From NCBI GenBank assembly GCA_025738555.1, contig JAOVFP010000006.1:3038001-3102000 (forward strand): a stretch of DNA of 64,000 nt, read 5' to 3'. Made by a program: the position numbers and the translations under genes. The DNA comes from Cyathus striatus (Eukaryota > Basidiomycota > Agaricomycetes > Agaricales > Nidulariaceae). Below the pieces are notes generated by a model. It was not told where the DNA came from and did not search any database. It saw only the letters and a list, made by a program, of their open reading frames with translations. Shown here in pieces: positions 11,164 to 24,520 of the stretch (its first letter is position 1; every line of letters begins with the position of its first letter).

Positions 11164-12821
11164 GAGCTCTTTACACTTAGCCATGTGTTCTGTACGGATC
11201 CGCGCGGAATCCGTGTGGAATCCGTACAGAATTTTCGGAGTCCATGCGGAATCTGCACAGATTTTTTTCATTTTGGCAGAGGTTTTTTTGGGTCTGTACA
11301 GATTCCGCACAGATTCCGAAAATTCTGTACAGATTACGCAGAATTCCTCGGAATTCCGCATTACAGACCTGAAAATTCTGTACAGAATTTTATTATACTT
11401 ATTTCCTTGCATGTGACACTCTGCATTAAGCATGACACTAGGTGTTGAGTGTGATACTAGGTGTTGAGTGTGACACTATATGTTAAATGTGACACTATAA
11501 GCGTGACACTAGGTGTTGAGTGTGATACTAGGTGTTGAGTGTGACACTAAACATTAAATGTGACATGATAAACGTGACACTAGGTGTTGAGTGTGATACT
11601 AGGTGTTGAGTGTGACACTATACATTAAATGTGACACTATAAGCGTGACACTAGGTGTTGAGTGTGACTAAGCGTGATACTAAGTGTTGAGTGCGACTAA
11701 GCGTGACACTAAGCGTTGAGTGTGACACTAAGCGTTGAGTGTGACACTAAGCATTGAGTGTGACACTAAGCATTGAGTGCGACTAAGCGTGACACTAAGC
11801 GTTGAGTGTGACACTAAGCGTTGAGTGTGACACTAAGCATTGAGTGTGACACTAAGCGTTGAGTGTGACACTAAGTGTTGAGTGTGACACTAAGAGTTGA
11901 GTGTGACACTGATACTAAGGGTTAAGTGTGACACTATGCATTAAATGTGACACTAAGAGTTGAGTGTGACACTAAGGGTTAAGCATGATACTAAGTGTTG
12001 AGTGTGATACTAAGTGGTGAGTGTGACACTAAGTGTTAAGCGTGATACTAAGGGTTGAGTGTGACACTAAGTGTTGAGTATGATACTAAGCATTGAGTGT
12101 GACACTCTGCATTAAGTGTGACACTAAGTGTTGAGTGTGACACTAAGCATTGAGTGTAACTAAGCATGACACTAAGTGTTGAGTGTCACACTATACATTA
12201 AACATGACACTATGCATTAAGTGTGACACTAGGTGTTGAGTGTGACTAAGCGTGACACTAAGTGTTGAGTGTGACACTAAGCGTTGAGTGTGACTAAGCG
12301 TGACACTAAGTGTTGAGTGTCACACTAAACATTGAGTGTCACACTATACATTAAACATAACACTATGCATTAAGTGTGACACTATATATTAAACATGACA
12401 CTATACATTAAGCATGACACTATACATTAAGCATGACACAAAGTATTGAGTGTGACACTATGCATTAAGCATAACACTAAGTGATGAGTGTGACACTCTG
12501 CATTAAGTGTGACACTATACATTAAGCATAACACTATGCATTAAGTGTGATACTATGCATTGAGAATGATACTATATATTGAGTGTATCATGGATTTTGT
12601 ATAGTGTGACACTTTTCACCTAGGGTTACACTTGACATGTGTGACAAGGCAGCAATGCATAAATCCACACAGAATCCATGCAGAATATGTATGGAATCCA
12701 TATAGAATAATCACCTCTAATAATAATAATAGCTACTATATAAATTCTGTATGGTATCTATACAGGTCTGTACGGGTCGGTACGGATCCATACAGACCTC
12801 TTGGGGGAGTGTAAATTACTG
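11164..12821 (+). mobile_element. Satellite-bearing DNA transposon, copy 1 (1658 bp)
   Basis: The left end is GAGCTCTTTACACTTAGCC. The right end, reverse complemented, is CAGTAATTTACACTCCCCC. A perfect 8-bp target duplication, GTAAAAAG, lies at 11156-11163 and 12822-12829. Inside each end are arrays of a GTAC-centred motif (TCTGTACGGATCCG, TTCCGCACAGATTCC and relatives); the middle is a 19-bp satellite. There is no real ORF. The overlapping ORFs on both strands at 11044-11448 only read the subterminal motif. Copies 2 (14075-15625) and 3 (27560-28532) are the same family. Confidence 0.92.
11409..12560. repeat. 19-bp satellite array, roughly 60 units
   Basis: The unit is close to TGACACTAAGCGTTGAGTG, repeated head to tail with variants (TTGAGTG/TTAAGTG, GACACTA/GATACTA, CATTA/CGTTG). 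The array fills about 70% of transposon copy 1. Units with AAGCGTTGAG cluster in the middle and degenerate forms lie at the edges, as expected from array turnover. It is not a CRISPR: there are no unique spacers. Confidence 0.95.
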
Positions 12822-12829
12822 GTAAAAAG

Positions 12830-14066
12830 TGAAATCACAGAGTCAAACATAAGGGGCCTACAGGAATTCCAGTTGAGCATCACTTGAGTGTTACTTGAAT
12901 GTAACTTGATAATTATTTTTGTATGGGATATGACACAGTGGGCATTTTGCTGTCAGGTTCCGTGCTGTCATGTAACCTGAAGTGTAACCTGTCAGGTATA
13001 CTGTCAAGTGGCTCATCATCTGATAATCAGTGACAAATGCGTGAGGCCGGATAACTGAAATTGAGCTGGGCTGAATTATGTAAGACTCATTGACAATGGC
13101 TGAAAACAAGCAGTCGTGTGTTCGATTCATGTGCAGTGTAAAATTCCACTTGACAAAAAGTGTGGGACTTGATACATTTTGGCAGTTTACCAGAGATTAT
13201 TTAATATTTTATCATTATGCTATTGTTTAAATGCCTGTATAAAATAACTACAGAACAACAGCAGCAAAAAGTTAAGAGTTTTTCATTATGGTCTAAGCTT
13301 TCACGCATCAGTTGAGAACGAATATCCTCAAATAAAAGTGTGTTCCAAATTTACACCTAGTAGGACTTGAACTAGTGACCTTCCGCTATTCAAAACAAAA
13401 CTCTCGACGACAACGATAACTACCAGTAGTGCATAAACCTTTATTATAGTTATCACCCAGCTATTACTTATTCTGCCATTGAACTCCCACTCACCTGCGT
13501 GTTTTGTATTCTGCTGCTTACCTGCAAATGTAAACATGGAATCTCTTCCAGACAGCAATAATTGTTTAGCTAGTAACATTTAATACTGATCATACCTTCT
13601 GTAAAATGTTGGTTATTATTAAAATAACAGCTGAGAGGTTTAGAATCAATACACATTTATTATGTTGTCATAAATCATAGCCTATTGGATAAATTATAAT
13701 TTAATGGAATCTGTTTTCACTCACATATTCAATGTACTCTAATGTTATTATATACAGATATTAAAAGATAAAAACAGCTTTGACTTTATAACTTTACATG
13801 GAGGATGAATTGAACATGCGACTGCTTGTTTTCAGCCATTGTCAATGAGTCTTACATAATTCAGCCCAGCTCAATTTCAGTTATCCGGCCTCGCACATTT
13901 GTCACTGATTATCAGACGATGAGCCACTTGACAGTATACCTGACAGGTTACACTTCAGGTTACATGACAGCACGGAACCTGACAGCAAAATGCCTGCCGT
14001 GTGACAGACCATTTTCACTGCAGTGCTCACCATTGCCCATCCATGCCTATTATTTCCCACACCCTT
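12830..14066. repeat. Inverted repeat with about 205-bp arms between copies 1 and 2
   Basis: About 12927-13137 and 13803-14009 are reverse complements at roughly 95% identity, separated by about 665 bp. The arms hold ACCTGAAGTGTAACCTGTC and TGACAGCACGGAACC motifs that look like subterminal repeats, and a tRNA-like B-box (GTGTTCGATTCATG near 13118). The spacer contains another tRNA-like block at about 13350-13420, CTAGTAGGACTTGAACTAG. ORFs on either strand here are mirror images of the arm. Together with copies 1 and 2 this makes a nested palindrome about 4.4 kb across. Confidence 0.85.
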
Positions 14067-14074
14067 GATTATTG

Positions 14075-15625
14075 CAGTAATTTACACTCCCCCAAGAGGT
14101 CTGTACGGATCTGTACGGATCCGCACAGATCCGTACGGAATCCGCACGGAATCCGAAAATTCCGTACGGATCCGTGCGGATTCCATGCAGATCCGTACAG
14201 ACCTGTACAGACCTGTATAGATACCATACAGAATTTATATAGTAGCTATTATTATTATTATTAGAGGTGATTATTCTATATGGATTCTGTGTGGATTCCT
14301 GCATTGCTGCCTTGTCACAGGTGTCAAGTGTGACACTATATGAAATCTGTGATACACTCAATATATAGTATCATGCTCAATACATAGTGTCATGTTTAAT
14401 GTATAGTATCACACTCAATGCATAGTGTCACACTCAACACTTAGTGTCATGCTTAATGTATAGTGTCATGCTTAATGCATAGTGTCACACTCAATGCACA
14501 GTGTCATGCATAATGCAGAGTGTCACACTCAACCCTTAGTGTCACACTCAATGCATAGTGTCACACTCAATGCTTAGTGACACACTCAACCCTTAGTGTC
14601 ACACTCAATGCTTAGTGTCACACTCAACCCTTAGTGTCACACTTGACACTTAGTGTCACACTCAACCCTTAGTATCACACTCAATGCTTAGTGTCACACT
14701 CAACCCTTAGTGTCACACTTAACCCTTAGCGTCACACTCAATGCTTAGTGTCACGCTCAACCCTTAGTGTCACGCTTAACCCTTAGTGTCACACTCAAAA
14801 CTTAGTGTCACACTCAACCCTTAGTATCACACTCAACCCTTAGTGTCACACTCAATGCTTAGTATCACACTCAACCCTTAGTGTCACGCTTAACCCTTAG
14901 TGTCACACTCAATGCTTAGTGTCACGCTCAACCCTTAGTGTCACGCTTAACCCTTAGTGTCACACTCAACACTTAGTATCACGCTTAACCCTTAGTGTCA
15001 CACTCAAAACTTAGTGTCACACTCAACCCTTAGTATCACACTCAACCCTTAGTGTCACACTTAACACTTAGTGTCACATTCAACCCTTAGTGTCACACTC
15101 AATGCTTAGTGTCACGCTTAACCCTTAGTGTCACACTCAACCCTTAGTGTCATGCTTAATGCAGAGTGTCACACTCAACACTTAGTATCACGCTTAACAC
15201 TTAGTGTCACACTCAACCCTTAGTATCACACTCAACCCATAGTGTCACACTCAATGCTTAGTGTCACGCTTAACCCTTAGTGTCACAATCAATGTATAGT
15301 GTCACGCTTAATGGAGAGTGTCACACTTAGTGCTTAGTATCACACAATTTTCTATTGTAATTTTCTATAAGGAAATAAGTATAATAAGATTCTGTACAGA
15401 TTCTGTACAGAATCTGTACAGAATTTTTCAGGTCTGTAATGTGGAATTCTGCGGAATCCGCATGGAATTTTTGATTCTGTGCGGAATCTGTGCAGAATCT
15501 GTACAGACCCAAAAAAACCTCTGCCAAAAAGAAAAAAATCTGTGCAGATTCCGCACAGATTCCGAAAATTCCGTACGGATTCCGCACGGATCCGTACAGA
15601 ACACCTGGCTAAGTGTAAAGAGCTC
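14075..15625 (-). mobile_element. Satellite-bearing DNA transposon, copy 2, inverted (1551 bp)
   Basis: The ends CAGTAATTTACACTCCCCC (left) and AGTGTAAAGAGCTC (right) are those of copy 1 in the opposite orientation. A perfect 8-bp target duplication, GATTATTG, is at 14067-14074 and 15626-15633. It differs from that of copy 1, so the two were separate insertions and not one inverted duplication. Subterminal GTAC motif arrays keep more CpG here than in copy 1 (GTACGGATCCGCACAG). No ORF is supported. Confidence 0.93.
14325..15350. repeat. 19-bp satellite array in copy 2, about 54 units
   Basis: This is the same satellite on the opposite strand (ACCCTTAGTGTCACACTCA as typed on +). The commonest unit ends in ACCCTTAG, whereas copy 1 favours the equivalent of AACGCTTAG. 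Each array has therefore homogenised separately. Confidence 0.93.
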
Positions 15626-15633
15626 GATTATTG

Positions 15634-17229
15634 GTGATTTTGATGCTGCTGACACCTTCATCATCCTGTGCATGCAATCACACCTCCATGCCTATTATTT
15701 CCCATGCCCTTGATTATGATTTTTTTGATGGTGCTGCACATTGTTTTCCATGGCGCTTTCTTTATGTTTTGATCATAATTATATGCCTCCTCATTGTCAT
15801 AAACAGTGAGCACATATTATTTTGATTTATGTCTGAGTTCTTGGGCAAATCACCCCATATTTCATGCACATAAATGTATAGTAATTAGTGCAAAATAACA
15901 TACAAATCGATTATGAGAACTGTATGATAAACTGAGATTTCTGCTAAGTATGTTCAAATTCTGTATGGCACTATGCACCATATATATGCCAACTAATTTT
16001 GTTATATTACATAAAAAATAATGTACATCTATTGGTTTAAAGAAATTATAGGAAGACTGCAAAAAAATCAAAGAACAATGCATGGATTACATGCTCACTG
16101 TTGAGCACAATGACAAAAGAAGTGCAATATGACTGACATCAATGCTCCAGAAGTGAGAGGAATGATCAGATGTTTGATGAGTGATGTAATGGTACTATTT
16201 GTACACATCCACAATTCATGTGGGAAACAACAAGCTAAGGGATCAGGACAACAGTGACTCACTGTTGAACACAACAATGGATAGGCAGGGCATGATCACC
16301 ATCAGTGCTTTAGAAGCAAGGCAAATGATCAGAAATTAGATGGATGTTTTGATGGTGATATTTGTACACATCCACAAATGCAGGCATAGGCATGAGAAAC
16401 AATGAGCTAAGGGATCAGGATGACAATGAGTATGATCTTAAGGTATGGGTTTTTAGTAAAGAAATGGACATTACTTGAACTTGTGACTTGGACACTACTC
16501 AAATGCTACTCAAGTGCTACCCAAATGTTACTGAACCCAAAATGTGTGTCACTCAAATTTTTTCTCACTCAAATGCTACTTGATTGCAACTTGTATGCTA
16601 CTTGAATGCAACTTGAATCATCATTCAAATGTTACTTGAATGTCACTTGAATGTCACTTGGTTTTCACTCAAAAGAAATAAGTGAGGAAGATTGGTCACT
16701 TGACTTGCACTCAAAAGATATAAGCAAAGTAAATGGCTCAGTTATTCAGAATTCCAGGTTTCAGGAATAACTAAGGAGGTACCATCCAAGTTAACTAACA
16801 TTCCACTTCATTTTGAATGTTTTGAATTCTAAGTGACTCTTTATTATTTACAAGACCCTATAAACCAATTCTATACACTTGTCATAATGCTCTTCATAAT
16901 ATCTCCTCTTTCTTGCTAATCCTGATCTGGAACTGTCTTTTGTATTGGTAAGTTTAATCTATATTTTTAATAGGTTCTCATAACCTCTATATGTTGTTAG
17001 CTTGCAAAGAAAAATGGTTGGTATGGACAATCATGCTGCATTACTTACTTTCTCTTGTTGTTAACAGATCTTCATAAGTTTGATTATTGTTTTGTTTCTG
17101 CACTTCTTTTTCTGCAATTATTCCACCCTACAGCATAACACTTCATGCTCATCCCCATCAAATTCTTGTTTGTCTATCATGATCTTACAGTGTTCTTAGT
17201 ATTGGTAAGTTTTAGCTTTTCATCACTAT
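15634..17229. other. Gene-free repeat debris
   Basis: No gene is supported. Two diverged direct copies of about 130 bp lie near 16095-16270 and 16255-16420 (landmarks CACTGTTGA, ATGATCAGA, GTGGGAAACAA, GCTAAGGGATCAGGA). About 16470-16700 is an array of ACTTGAATG/ACTCAAATG motifs, which resembles the subterminal arrays of the other DNA elements but with no terminal inverted repeat in view. 16960-17230 resembles intron and exon remnants repeated downstream. Confidence 0.6.
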
Positions 17230-19051
17230 TTGTTATTCTCACAACAAACAGTTCGCACTCATCCCTACCCACTTCACACTCTTGTCCTTCCTAATCTCAT
17301 AACTTGTTTAGCATTGGTAAGTTTTATCTATTTGTTGCTATTTGTTGTTCTCACAACTGTTTTCTTTTAGTCCAAACCAGCAATGTAATGGCTGTATGTT
17401 TTTTCTCTTTTCCATTATGATCTCATGTAATTAATGTGCATAATAACCCATCCTCATCTACCATCCAGTAGGCAATTGTATGACCCACTGCAAATGAATG
17501 GAAGCAGGGGCAGCTGCATGACATGCAGTGTATCAAAATATGTGGTGGGGGGGTCACTGAAATATATGACACTGGGTCCTGTTGTAAGTCTTTAGTTGCT
17601 CCTTTGTGTTTGCTCTAAATCCTGGTGCTTCAGGGCACCATTCCACAGCAGTGATTCGGACATGCAGCGACACTTTACACTCTGAGAATTCAAACACAAT
17701 GGAAAAGCTGTAGCAATGATGCATATTATTTGTGTACCCAGGAGCATTATTACAAGAATGGTGGAGCAAAATGGGGCAGTTCAGGATACTGTTGAATGGA
17801 CTTCAACAATGATTGTGATCAGCTTTGAAGATAATCTGTAATATAATATAGTTTGTAGACCATTGTTTAATGTACATATATATTGTTGTATATCTTGGTA
17901 ATACAGATAAGGGGGTAGTAGAGTTGTATACTATCTATTATTGTACAAGTATCTTATTGTATAACTTGGTAATATGGATATGAAAGGGAATGGAATTGTA
18001 TATTACTCAAGGCATTTTGCTGTTCACACTCAAGATATATATTATAGTTAATTACATTACAGAAATATACTGACACAACAGTATGTCCCCTTCCTGAATA
18101 TATGTGACTGGTGTGCATATTGTTTCATTTATTTTTTCTCAATGGGTACCTGGTCATCAGGACATTGTTGTTAATGAGGCAACTGAGGGAGCCTTCATTG
18201 AGGAGGATTGATGGGAGCATTGGTATTTGTGAGTTTAAGTTACATTTGTTCCTTCATTTCTTCTAACTGCTTATTCCAATCATAACAAACACTTCACACC
18301 AATTCCTATCATCATCATGACCTCTTCATGATCTTTTTGCTCTTGATCTCACACATTCTGTTAAATTAGTAACTATTATCTATTTGTCTTTATTTTTTAT
18401 TCTCATAACCATTTTATTTCTTTCAGTCCCAACCAATGATGAAATGGCCATATGTATTCTATCTTTTCTATTCTGTTTTCATCTCCTTAACATATGTAAT
18501 AGCTGATTCATGTCTACCATCCTGTCTGCAATTGCATGACACACTGTGAACAAATGGAAGCCCTGGTCACTGCCCTATGCACAGTGTATTGACATTTGTG
18601 GCAGGAAAATCATTGCAACATACAACACTGGGTCCTGTTGTAAGTCTTTACTTTCTCTTTCTTGTTACCTCTAAATGCTGGTGCTTCAGGGCACCTTTCC
18701 ACAGCAGTGATTTGGATAGTGAACCACATTATACCATCAGAGGATTCAAAAGTAATGAAAAGGCTATAGCAACTATGCACATATACTTGTGTACCCAGGA
18801 GCATTATTTTGATAATGGTGGAGCAAAATGGGGTAGTTCAGAAAAACTTTGAATGGATGTCAACAAGGATTGTTATCAGCTTTGAATATGATTTGTAGTA
18901 TAATATAGTTCATGGAACATCATACATATATCTTGTTGTATATCTTGGTAATACAGATATGGGGGGGAATGGAATCATATACTATCATTTATTGTACATT
19001 ATCTTACTGTATGTCTTGGTAATATGGATATGAAAAGGAATGGAATTGTAT
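17230..19051. repeat. Tandem duplication, about 0.76-kb units spaced about 1.05 kb
   Basis: About 17230-18002 and about 18300-19051 align throughout. Landmarks are CTGGTGCTTCAGGGCACC, TGTACCCAGGAGCATTATT and GTTGTATATCTTGGTAATAC. Each copy carries intron-like stretches (TTGGTAAGTTTTATC ... TTCTTTTAG before TCC). An exon-like piece in copy 2 reads IRGFKSNEKAIATMHIYLCT (about 18735-18795); the same frame in copy 1 has a TGA at the Arg position. I do not recognise the family. It is probably a decayed, duplicated gene of a mobile element. The minus-strand frames over the same exon are also partly open but have no better claim. Confidence 0.65.
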
Positions 19052-19563
19052 AGTATATGTATTTGCATGGTGGCATGGCATGAATCAAGTTGCATCTGGT
19101 GTTTCTGTGGGGAAGCAGAAGCTACTAGTCCTCTCTATTGACCCCTAGTGTGATATTGCTTCTCAAAACCTTAGTTTATCTATGGGAAGGGTGAGTAGTG
19201 TCGACAAGGGTGAGGTGAGTGGCATTATAAGTCTGGCAGTGGAAGAAGTAATTAGTGGTCTTGGGGCCATGTTGGCAGGAGGAACATATCTTGTCTGTTG
19301 ATTTGTGTATGCAATGGAGGTGGGAGCACAGGCAGTTGTGATTTGTAATGTGGTATACAAGCACTGTAGAGAGCTTGCAGGGGAGCATTGATTTGTTTAG
19401 CATATATCTAATCCTCTCTTTTCTTTCTTCATGCATGTGCTCAAATTATGGGCAAACAATTACTGTTATATAACACTAAGAAAGTTTTATAATGTAAGTA
19501 ATGAACTGGTAACTATGTGCACATCTAAAATACTATATACAATATATGGTAAGCAAGTAAATA
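19052..19563. other. Gene-free stretch downstream of the Spt5-like gene
   Basis: Nothing is supported. Two overlapping minus-strand ORFs (19163-19436) have cysteine- and proline-rich, low-information translations. Confidence 0.5.
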
Positions 19564-22500
19564 TTAGCATCTTTTTGCAATAACAGTGAGATCCCTAATA
19601 GAAATATCAATCCCCATATCAAACCTTTTCCTTCCTTTGAGTGGATAGGCAAAGACTACCTCTCCCTTCAGATCAACTACCTGGTATTCCCCCCTGTAGA
19701 TTTGGTGGTTTAGGTGATTCATGACTGTAACCACTTGACCTTTCCTTTCTGGGGGAACTCTATAGACATATTTATCCTGTACTGATATTACAGTATCACC
19801 AGTTAATTCCACTTGGATTGATTGATTGCTATTAACAACTTTGACACAAAACCCAGTGCAGTTTTCATACCTCCCATTTTCAAATCCAGAGCTGGCCATA
19901 GTTGGTTGGGAGCCTGAAATCATCACATTGAGATAATTTTTGCTCAGAAATAAACTGTCACTATTGACAAGCCATTTGATCCAATGATCTGCAAAGTTGT
20001 AAATATATTAGGGAAATATTTATGAGGAATAATACTACACACCATTGTATTCATTTATAAAATCTGAATGTGCTGAAGAGCCTTCACCTACAACAAAAGT
20101 TTGCATGGATGGCAGAAGAGAACTAGAAGGTTCCAAGTGGCCAGTTGATTCTTGGTTCTCTGGAACTATAATTACTGTTATCAGTATATGCCAATACTAC
20201 AACTAAAAGAGACAGACTGTGATGCAGATACATGATAAATTCAGCAGCTGCAGCATTTTATATCTAAGCAGTTTTTAATTAAGCACATATACCACATTTT
20301 AATATAAATACTTACTTGCAGGGTCCTTGAGCTGGCATTCCAAGCAGGCATATGGGACCCAGACCCAATATCAGTTTCCCATTGAGGCATAGGACATATA
20401 TTCATTGACAATGATGAATCTCCAACTAAATTAAGTCCCTTGAAAATTTCTGGGAATGTGTTGTAATGCCTACCATATATTATTAGTTTGTAGCAGCAGA
20501 AAGCCATAATTTTATCTATAATTACCCAGGATTATATAAATCTTTTATTGACACTTTGTCCTGATGGCTGGAGCTTATTAAGCAGGCCTGAACTTCAAGA
20601 ATAGCTTTCCCATCTGCATTTACACTCTTCAGTATACCCATATCCCCTTTACAAGTGCCAAATTTAACCACTGCATATTGGCCATAAAGAAATTTATATG
20701 GATCTTCTTGCATGATCCTGGCCTCATAATCATGATCTGCCCTACTCTCCCCTTTAAAGGTACAGTTTCTATGGACTTTGCTACAAAAATCCAAATCTGA
20801 TGAGTGAACTGACTCATGATGCCCCTATTCAAACAATTTGAGTATAACATGTCACTGAAAAAATGTTCTTAATTACCTTTATTGGAAAGGTGACAATGGT
20901 AACTTTCTCTTCACCAATTTGGCCATGAGGCTGTATATAGGATACCATCCTGACAATTCCTTTGAGATATCCAGACTTCACCCTAACACCATCACCAATT
21001 TTGAAGCATTTTTGGAGCTGAATAACTAGATATTCAAAGAGTATTGTTGGGCATTCAAGGAGTCTCAGTGTCATGTTTCCTTCTGAGATGTCTTCTATGA
21101 ATGCAAGCAAAACCTTAGGCTGTTGTAGGACAACCTTCACTTGATCACCTATATTTACAGCTACTGAAAGTACAGCTTGCCTTGTATCTTCCAACAATTT
21201 TTTAGGAATTTGGCTACAGCTCTCAAATGACCTTAGCTCTTCAATTGTAGGGGTTGCTTCAGCTTGATAATGGCATCCCAATGTGAGTTTCTCACACAGT
21301 AATAACCCTTCTGGTGTGTAGAAGGATCTCCTAAATTTATATTCTTTAATAATTTCATTATTTCAATCTTTGAAAACAACTTCAAAAGCATCTGAACTTG
21401 TTTCTTGAGCTTTTTCAGGATTAAAAAGCTTGCAAGGTGGTTTTGTATTTGATGAACTAGAAGCATGCTTTTGTTTTGACGAGTTCCTATATGTTATTTG
21501 AGGTATATGAACAATGTCAATCTTAAAAGTCCTCTTGCAAACATCTATAATAAAATCTAGGTCATATTGAAACCTTCCTCTGAGCTGGACCCATGTGTTC
21601 TTGAATAGAATGTAGCATTCTCCAATTTTTGAAAAGGCATTATCCCAAGTGGTAGCCAGCACTGCACAGATACTGTTTTGATAAACATCCACCAAAATTT
21701 TGGTATTGGTCTTAACATTGTCAAGACATTTAGCCTCCACATAAACATGACCAGGAATGACAGATAATGAAAATGCACTGTGAATGTACTTTGAGCCACC
21801 ATGTAAGCTGAGGGAAAATACCATGTCTTCCTCAGATCCATCCTATAAAATGTAAATAAGAGCATAGGCATATCTGTATTCTACTGACTGACCTTAACCT
21901 TTACATTCCAAAGGGGCTAGTGCTTGGTAGGAATATGGTTGCATTGAGGAATAGCATGCTTGCTGAGTGCCAAAGAAGAACTAGTTCTGCTTGCTTGCAA
22001 AACAGCACCTATGAATGAGCTGGGACTTGAGTTGTTATATGTTTCAAGAATATTATTGAAAAGTTCATGTTGTCCAGCTTGAAAATTCACAAGGTCCCCT
22101 CCACCTGAGTGCAAGTGATCCATAACTTACTGTTTCTTTTCTTCATTATTTAGGTGTGCATAAAGTGAATGTTGAAGTGTCAGTTGCACTATGGGGGTGT
22201 TGGGATTTTCCTCTTCCTCATCCTCATCATTGATAAACCCTACAATAGTCAATTTCAGCCAGATAATTTGAATTCAGGTAATGAATTATACATACTGTCC
22301 ATATCCTCATTGTCCTTTTTGCCCTCTGAGTCAGGAGCCACCTTTGCTTCAATATCTAAGAACATTTTCTGTACAAGATGAAAGACATCAATAATACATT
22401 TGTTACTCTCAGCATAATACATTACCTCTATTCTTGCTCTCTTATTATTCTTAGGTAGATGTATCTTGTCATCAGGGTTGTAATGCCATTGAATCTCACT

Positions 22501-23379
22501 GGCATCAAGGTCTTTATGCTTGCCCCCCCATTCTGTTTGGACTCTGGATGGACTCCATGGATTCCACAGACTATCCAGACAGACTTCAAGGATTTTCCGG
22601 ATAGTCCATGGAATCCAGCCAGACTCCAGCTGGACTCATTTTGGCTGCAAGTCCAGCCAATTTGTTCAAATCTGGTCCTGTTCCAGTCCACCTGGAGTCC
22701 ACCTGGAGTCCAGCAAGTTTAGCAGGAATTCTGGCAGACTAAATCTGTTCAGAACTCACCTGGACTCCAGTTGGAACTAGGCGGACACAGACTCTCCATT
22801 AGCCACTATTAGTATTACTAGTTGTTATTAGTATTAAGCTACCTTTTATTAATCTATAGTAAAAATATGTGACAAGCAAGAATCAAACCCAGATCGAACA
22901 GACAAGTCATGTGAGCAACATGAACATATGCAATACCAATACACCAAAGGGTCATATATTTCATAGAGACAATATGCTACATAATGACCATAAATTTCAC
23001 TTTCCTAAAATGGTATGTCATTTTTCCCACCTTGTTTTTTCTTTCTCTCCCATGTCAATGCTTCCACCCTCCCACATCAATGTGTCAAGCTCATGTCGTC
23101 ACCCCAAGCCCCCTTTGCATGTCAGCACCTCATGCTCTCTCCCATGTCATCGCCCCAAGCCCCTTTTGCATGTTGGTGCCTTAGGACTCCTTTCCAGGTC
23201 GTCACCCCATGCCCACCTCCCACATTGTTGCCCAAATTGACTCTCAAGCGCAAGATTGATAACACAGCAAGATTGATAATGTAGGGTATAGGCACTGTGG
23301 TGTGAATGGTTGTGCATGGGTGAGCACATACAAAACTACAGGTATTTATTTCCCCTCCTTACTCCCTCTTCCCTTCTCA

Positions 23380-24520
23380 CTACATGACAACGGGCACTGT
23401 TTATAGGTGCACCTCTCATCATCCCCCCCCCTCCTCCTCATCCTTGTCTTGCAAGTGACGAGGATGAGCACTCTTTGCGCTTGCACTGCCACCTTGTCTG
23501 GCAAGTGATGAGCATGTGTGTGCCCCCATCCTCTCCCCCACCTCGTCTCACAAGTGACAAGTGTTTGTCCCCTGTCCTTCCCTTCCCCACCTCACCTGGC
23601 AAGTGATGAACATGCATGTGTCCATGTGCACATCCCCCTGTCCTCCACCCTCCCATTGTCCTCTCCCTGCATGTCCCCTTCCTCTTCCCCTCCTCCCATG
23701 TCCTCCATCCCCCTGTTGTCCTGTCCCCCACCTCATCTGGCAAGTGATGAGTGTGTGTGCATCCCCATGCATGTCAGAGCAGCTGTCCCCCCTCTTCGCC
23801 TGCCTCTCATCTCACAAATGACAAGCTTGCCATCTCCCCTTACTCTGCTGCCTCCTCATCTTGCAAGTGATGAGGAGGAACTCTGCACTTCATCTTGCAA
23901 ATAATGAATGTGTGTTCCCCCTCCTTGTCTTGCAAATGATGAGGATGAGCATATTGTCCCCCCCCTTCCTCATCCCTCCCCCTCCTCCTCATCCTCATCC
24001 CTGTCTCACAAGTGACATGGACAAGTAGGACGAGCACTCTTCACCCCCCTCCTCATCCTCATCCTTGTCTCACAAGTGACATGGACAAGCACTTGTCCCC
24101 TCTTCTCCTTGTCCCCCCCTCCTCTTCCTCATCTTGCAAGTGATGAGGATGAGGACTTGTCCCCCCCTCCTCATCCTCATCCCCATCTCGTAAGTGACAT
24201 GGATGAGCAGGATGAGCACTCGTCTCCCCTCCTCCTGGTCTCCCCCTCCTGGTCCCCCCCCTCCTCATCCTCATCCCTGTCTCACAAGTGACATGGACGA
24301 GTGCTTGTCCCCCCTCTTCATCCCCCTCCTCCTTGTCCCCCCTCTTCCTGTTCCTCCTTGTCTCACAGGTGATGAGAACGAGTTTCCATCACCCTCCCCT
24401 CCACCCCTCTGCCTCTGCCTTGTGCACATGTCCCCCTCCTCTTCACCACCTCATGTTCTCCTTCCCCCTGTCCTCTCATTCATTCTCTTCTCATGCCAAT
24501 GGGCCGAAGGCAGAAGGCTG
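23380..24520. repeat. Pyrimidine-rich degenerate minisatellite
   Basis: Irregular repeats of roughly 50-80 bp are built from TCGTCTGGCAAGTGATGAG, ACAAGTGACATGGACGAGCA and runs of CCCCCCTCCTC. All six frames stay open for long distances because of composition, so the ORFs here are not genes. A related minisatellite lies at 53100-53520, inside another element. A tRNA-like B-box on the minus strand (near 22870-22915) precedes it. Confidence 0.8.

Noticed and set aside
11044..11448. 134-aa ORF and its minus-strand partner
   Set aside because: They translate the palindromic GTAC subterminal array; the same pattern appears at 15318-15713 and 27543-27833.
11409..12560. CRISPR-like array of short repeats
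   Set aside because: Units are contiguous 19-bp satellite copies without unique spacers, in a eukaryotic genome and inside a transposon.
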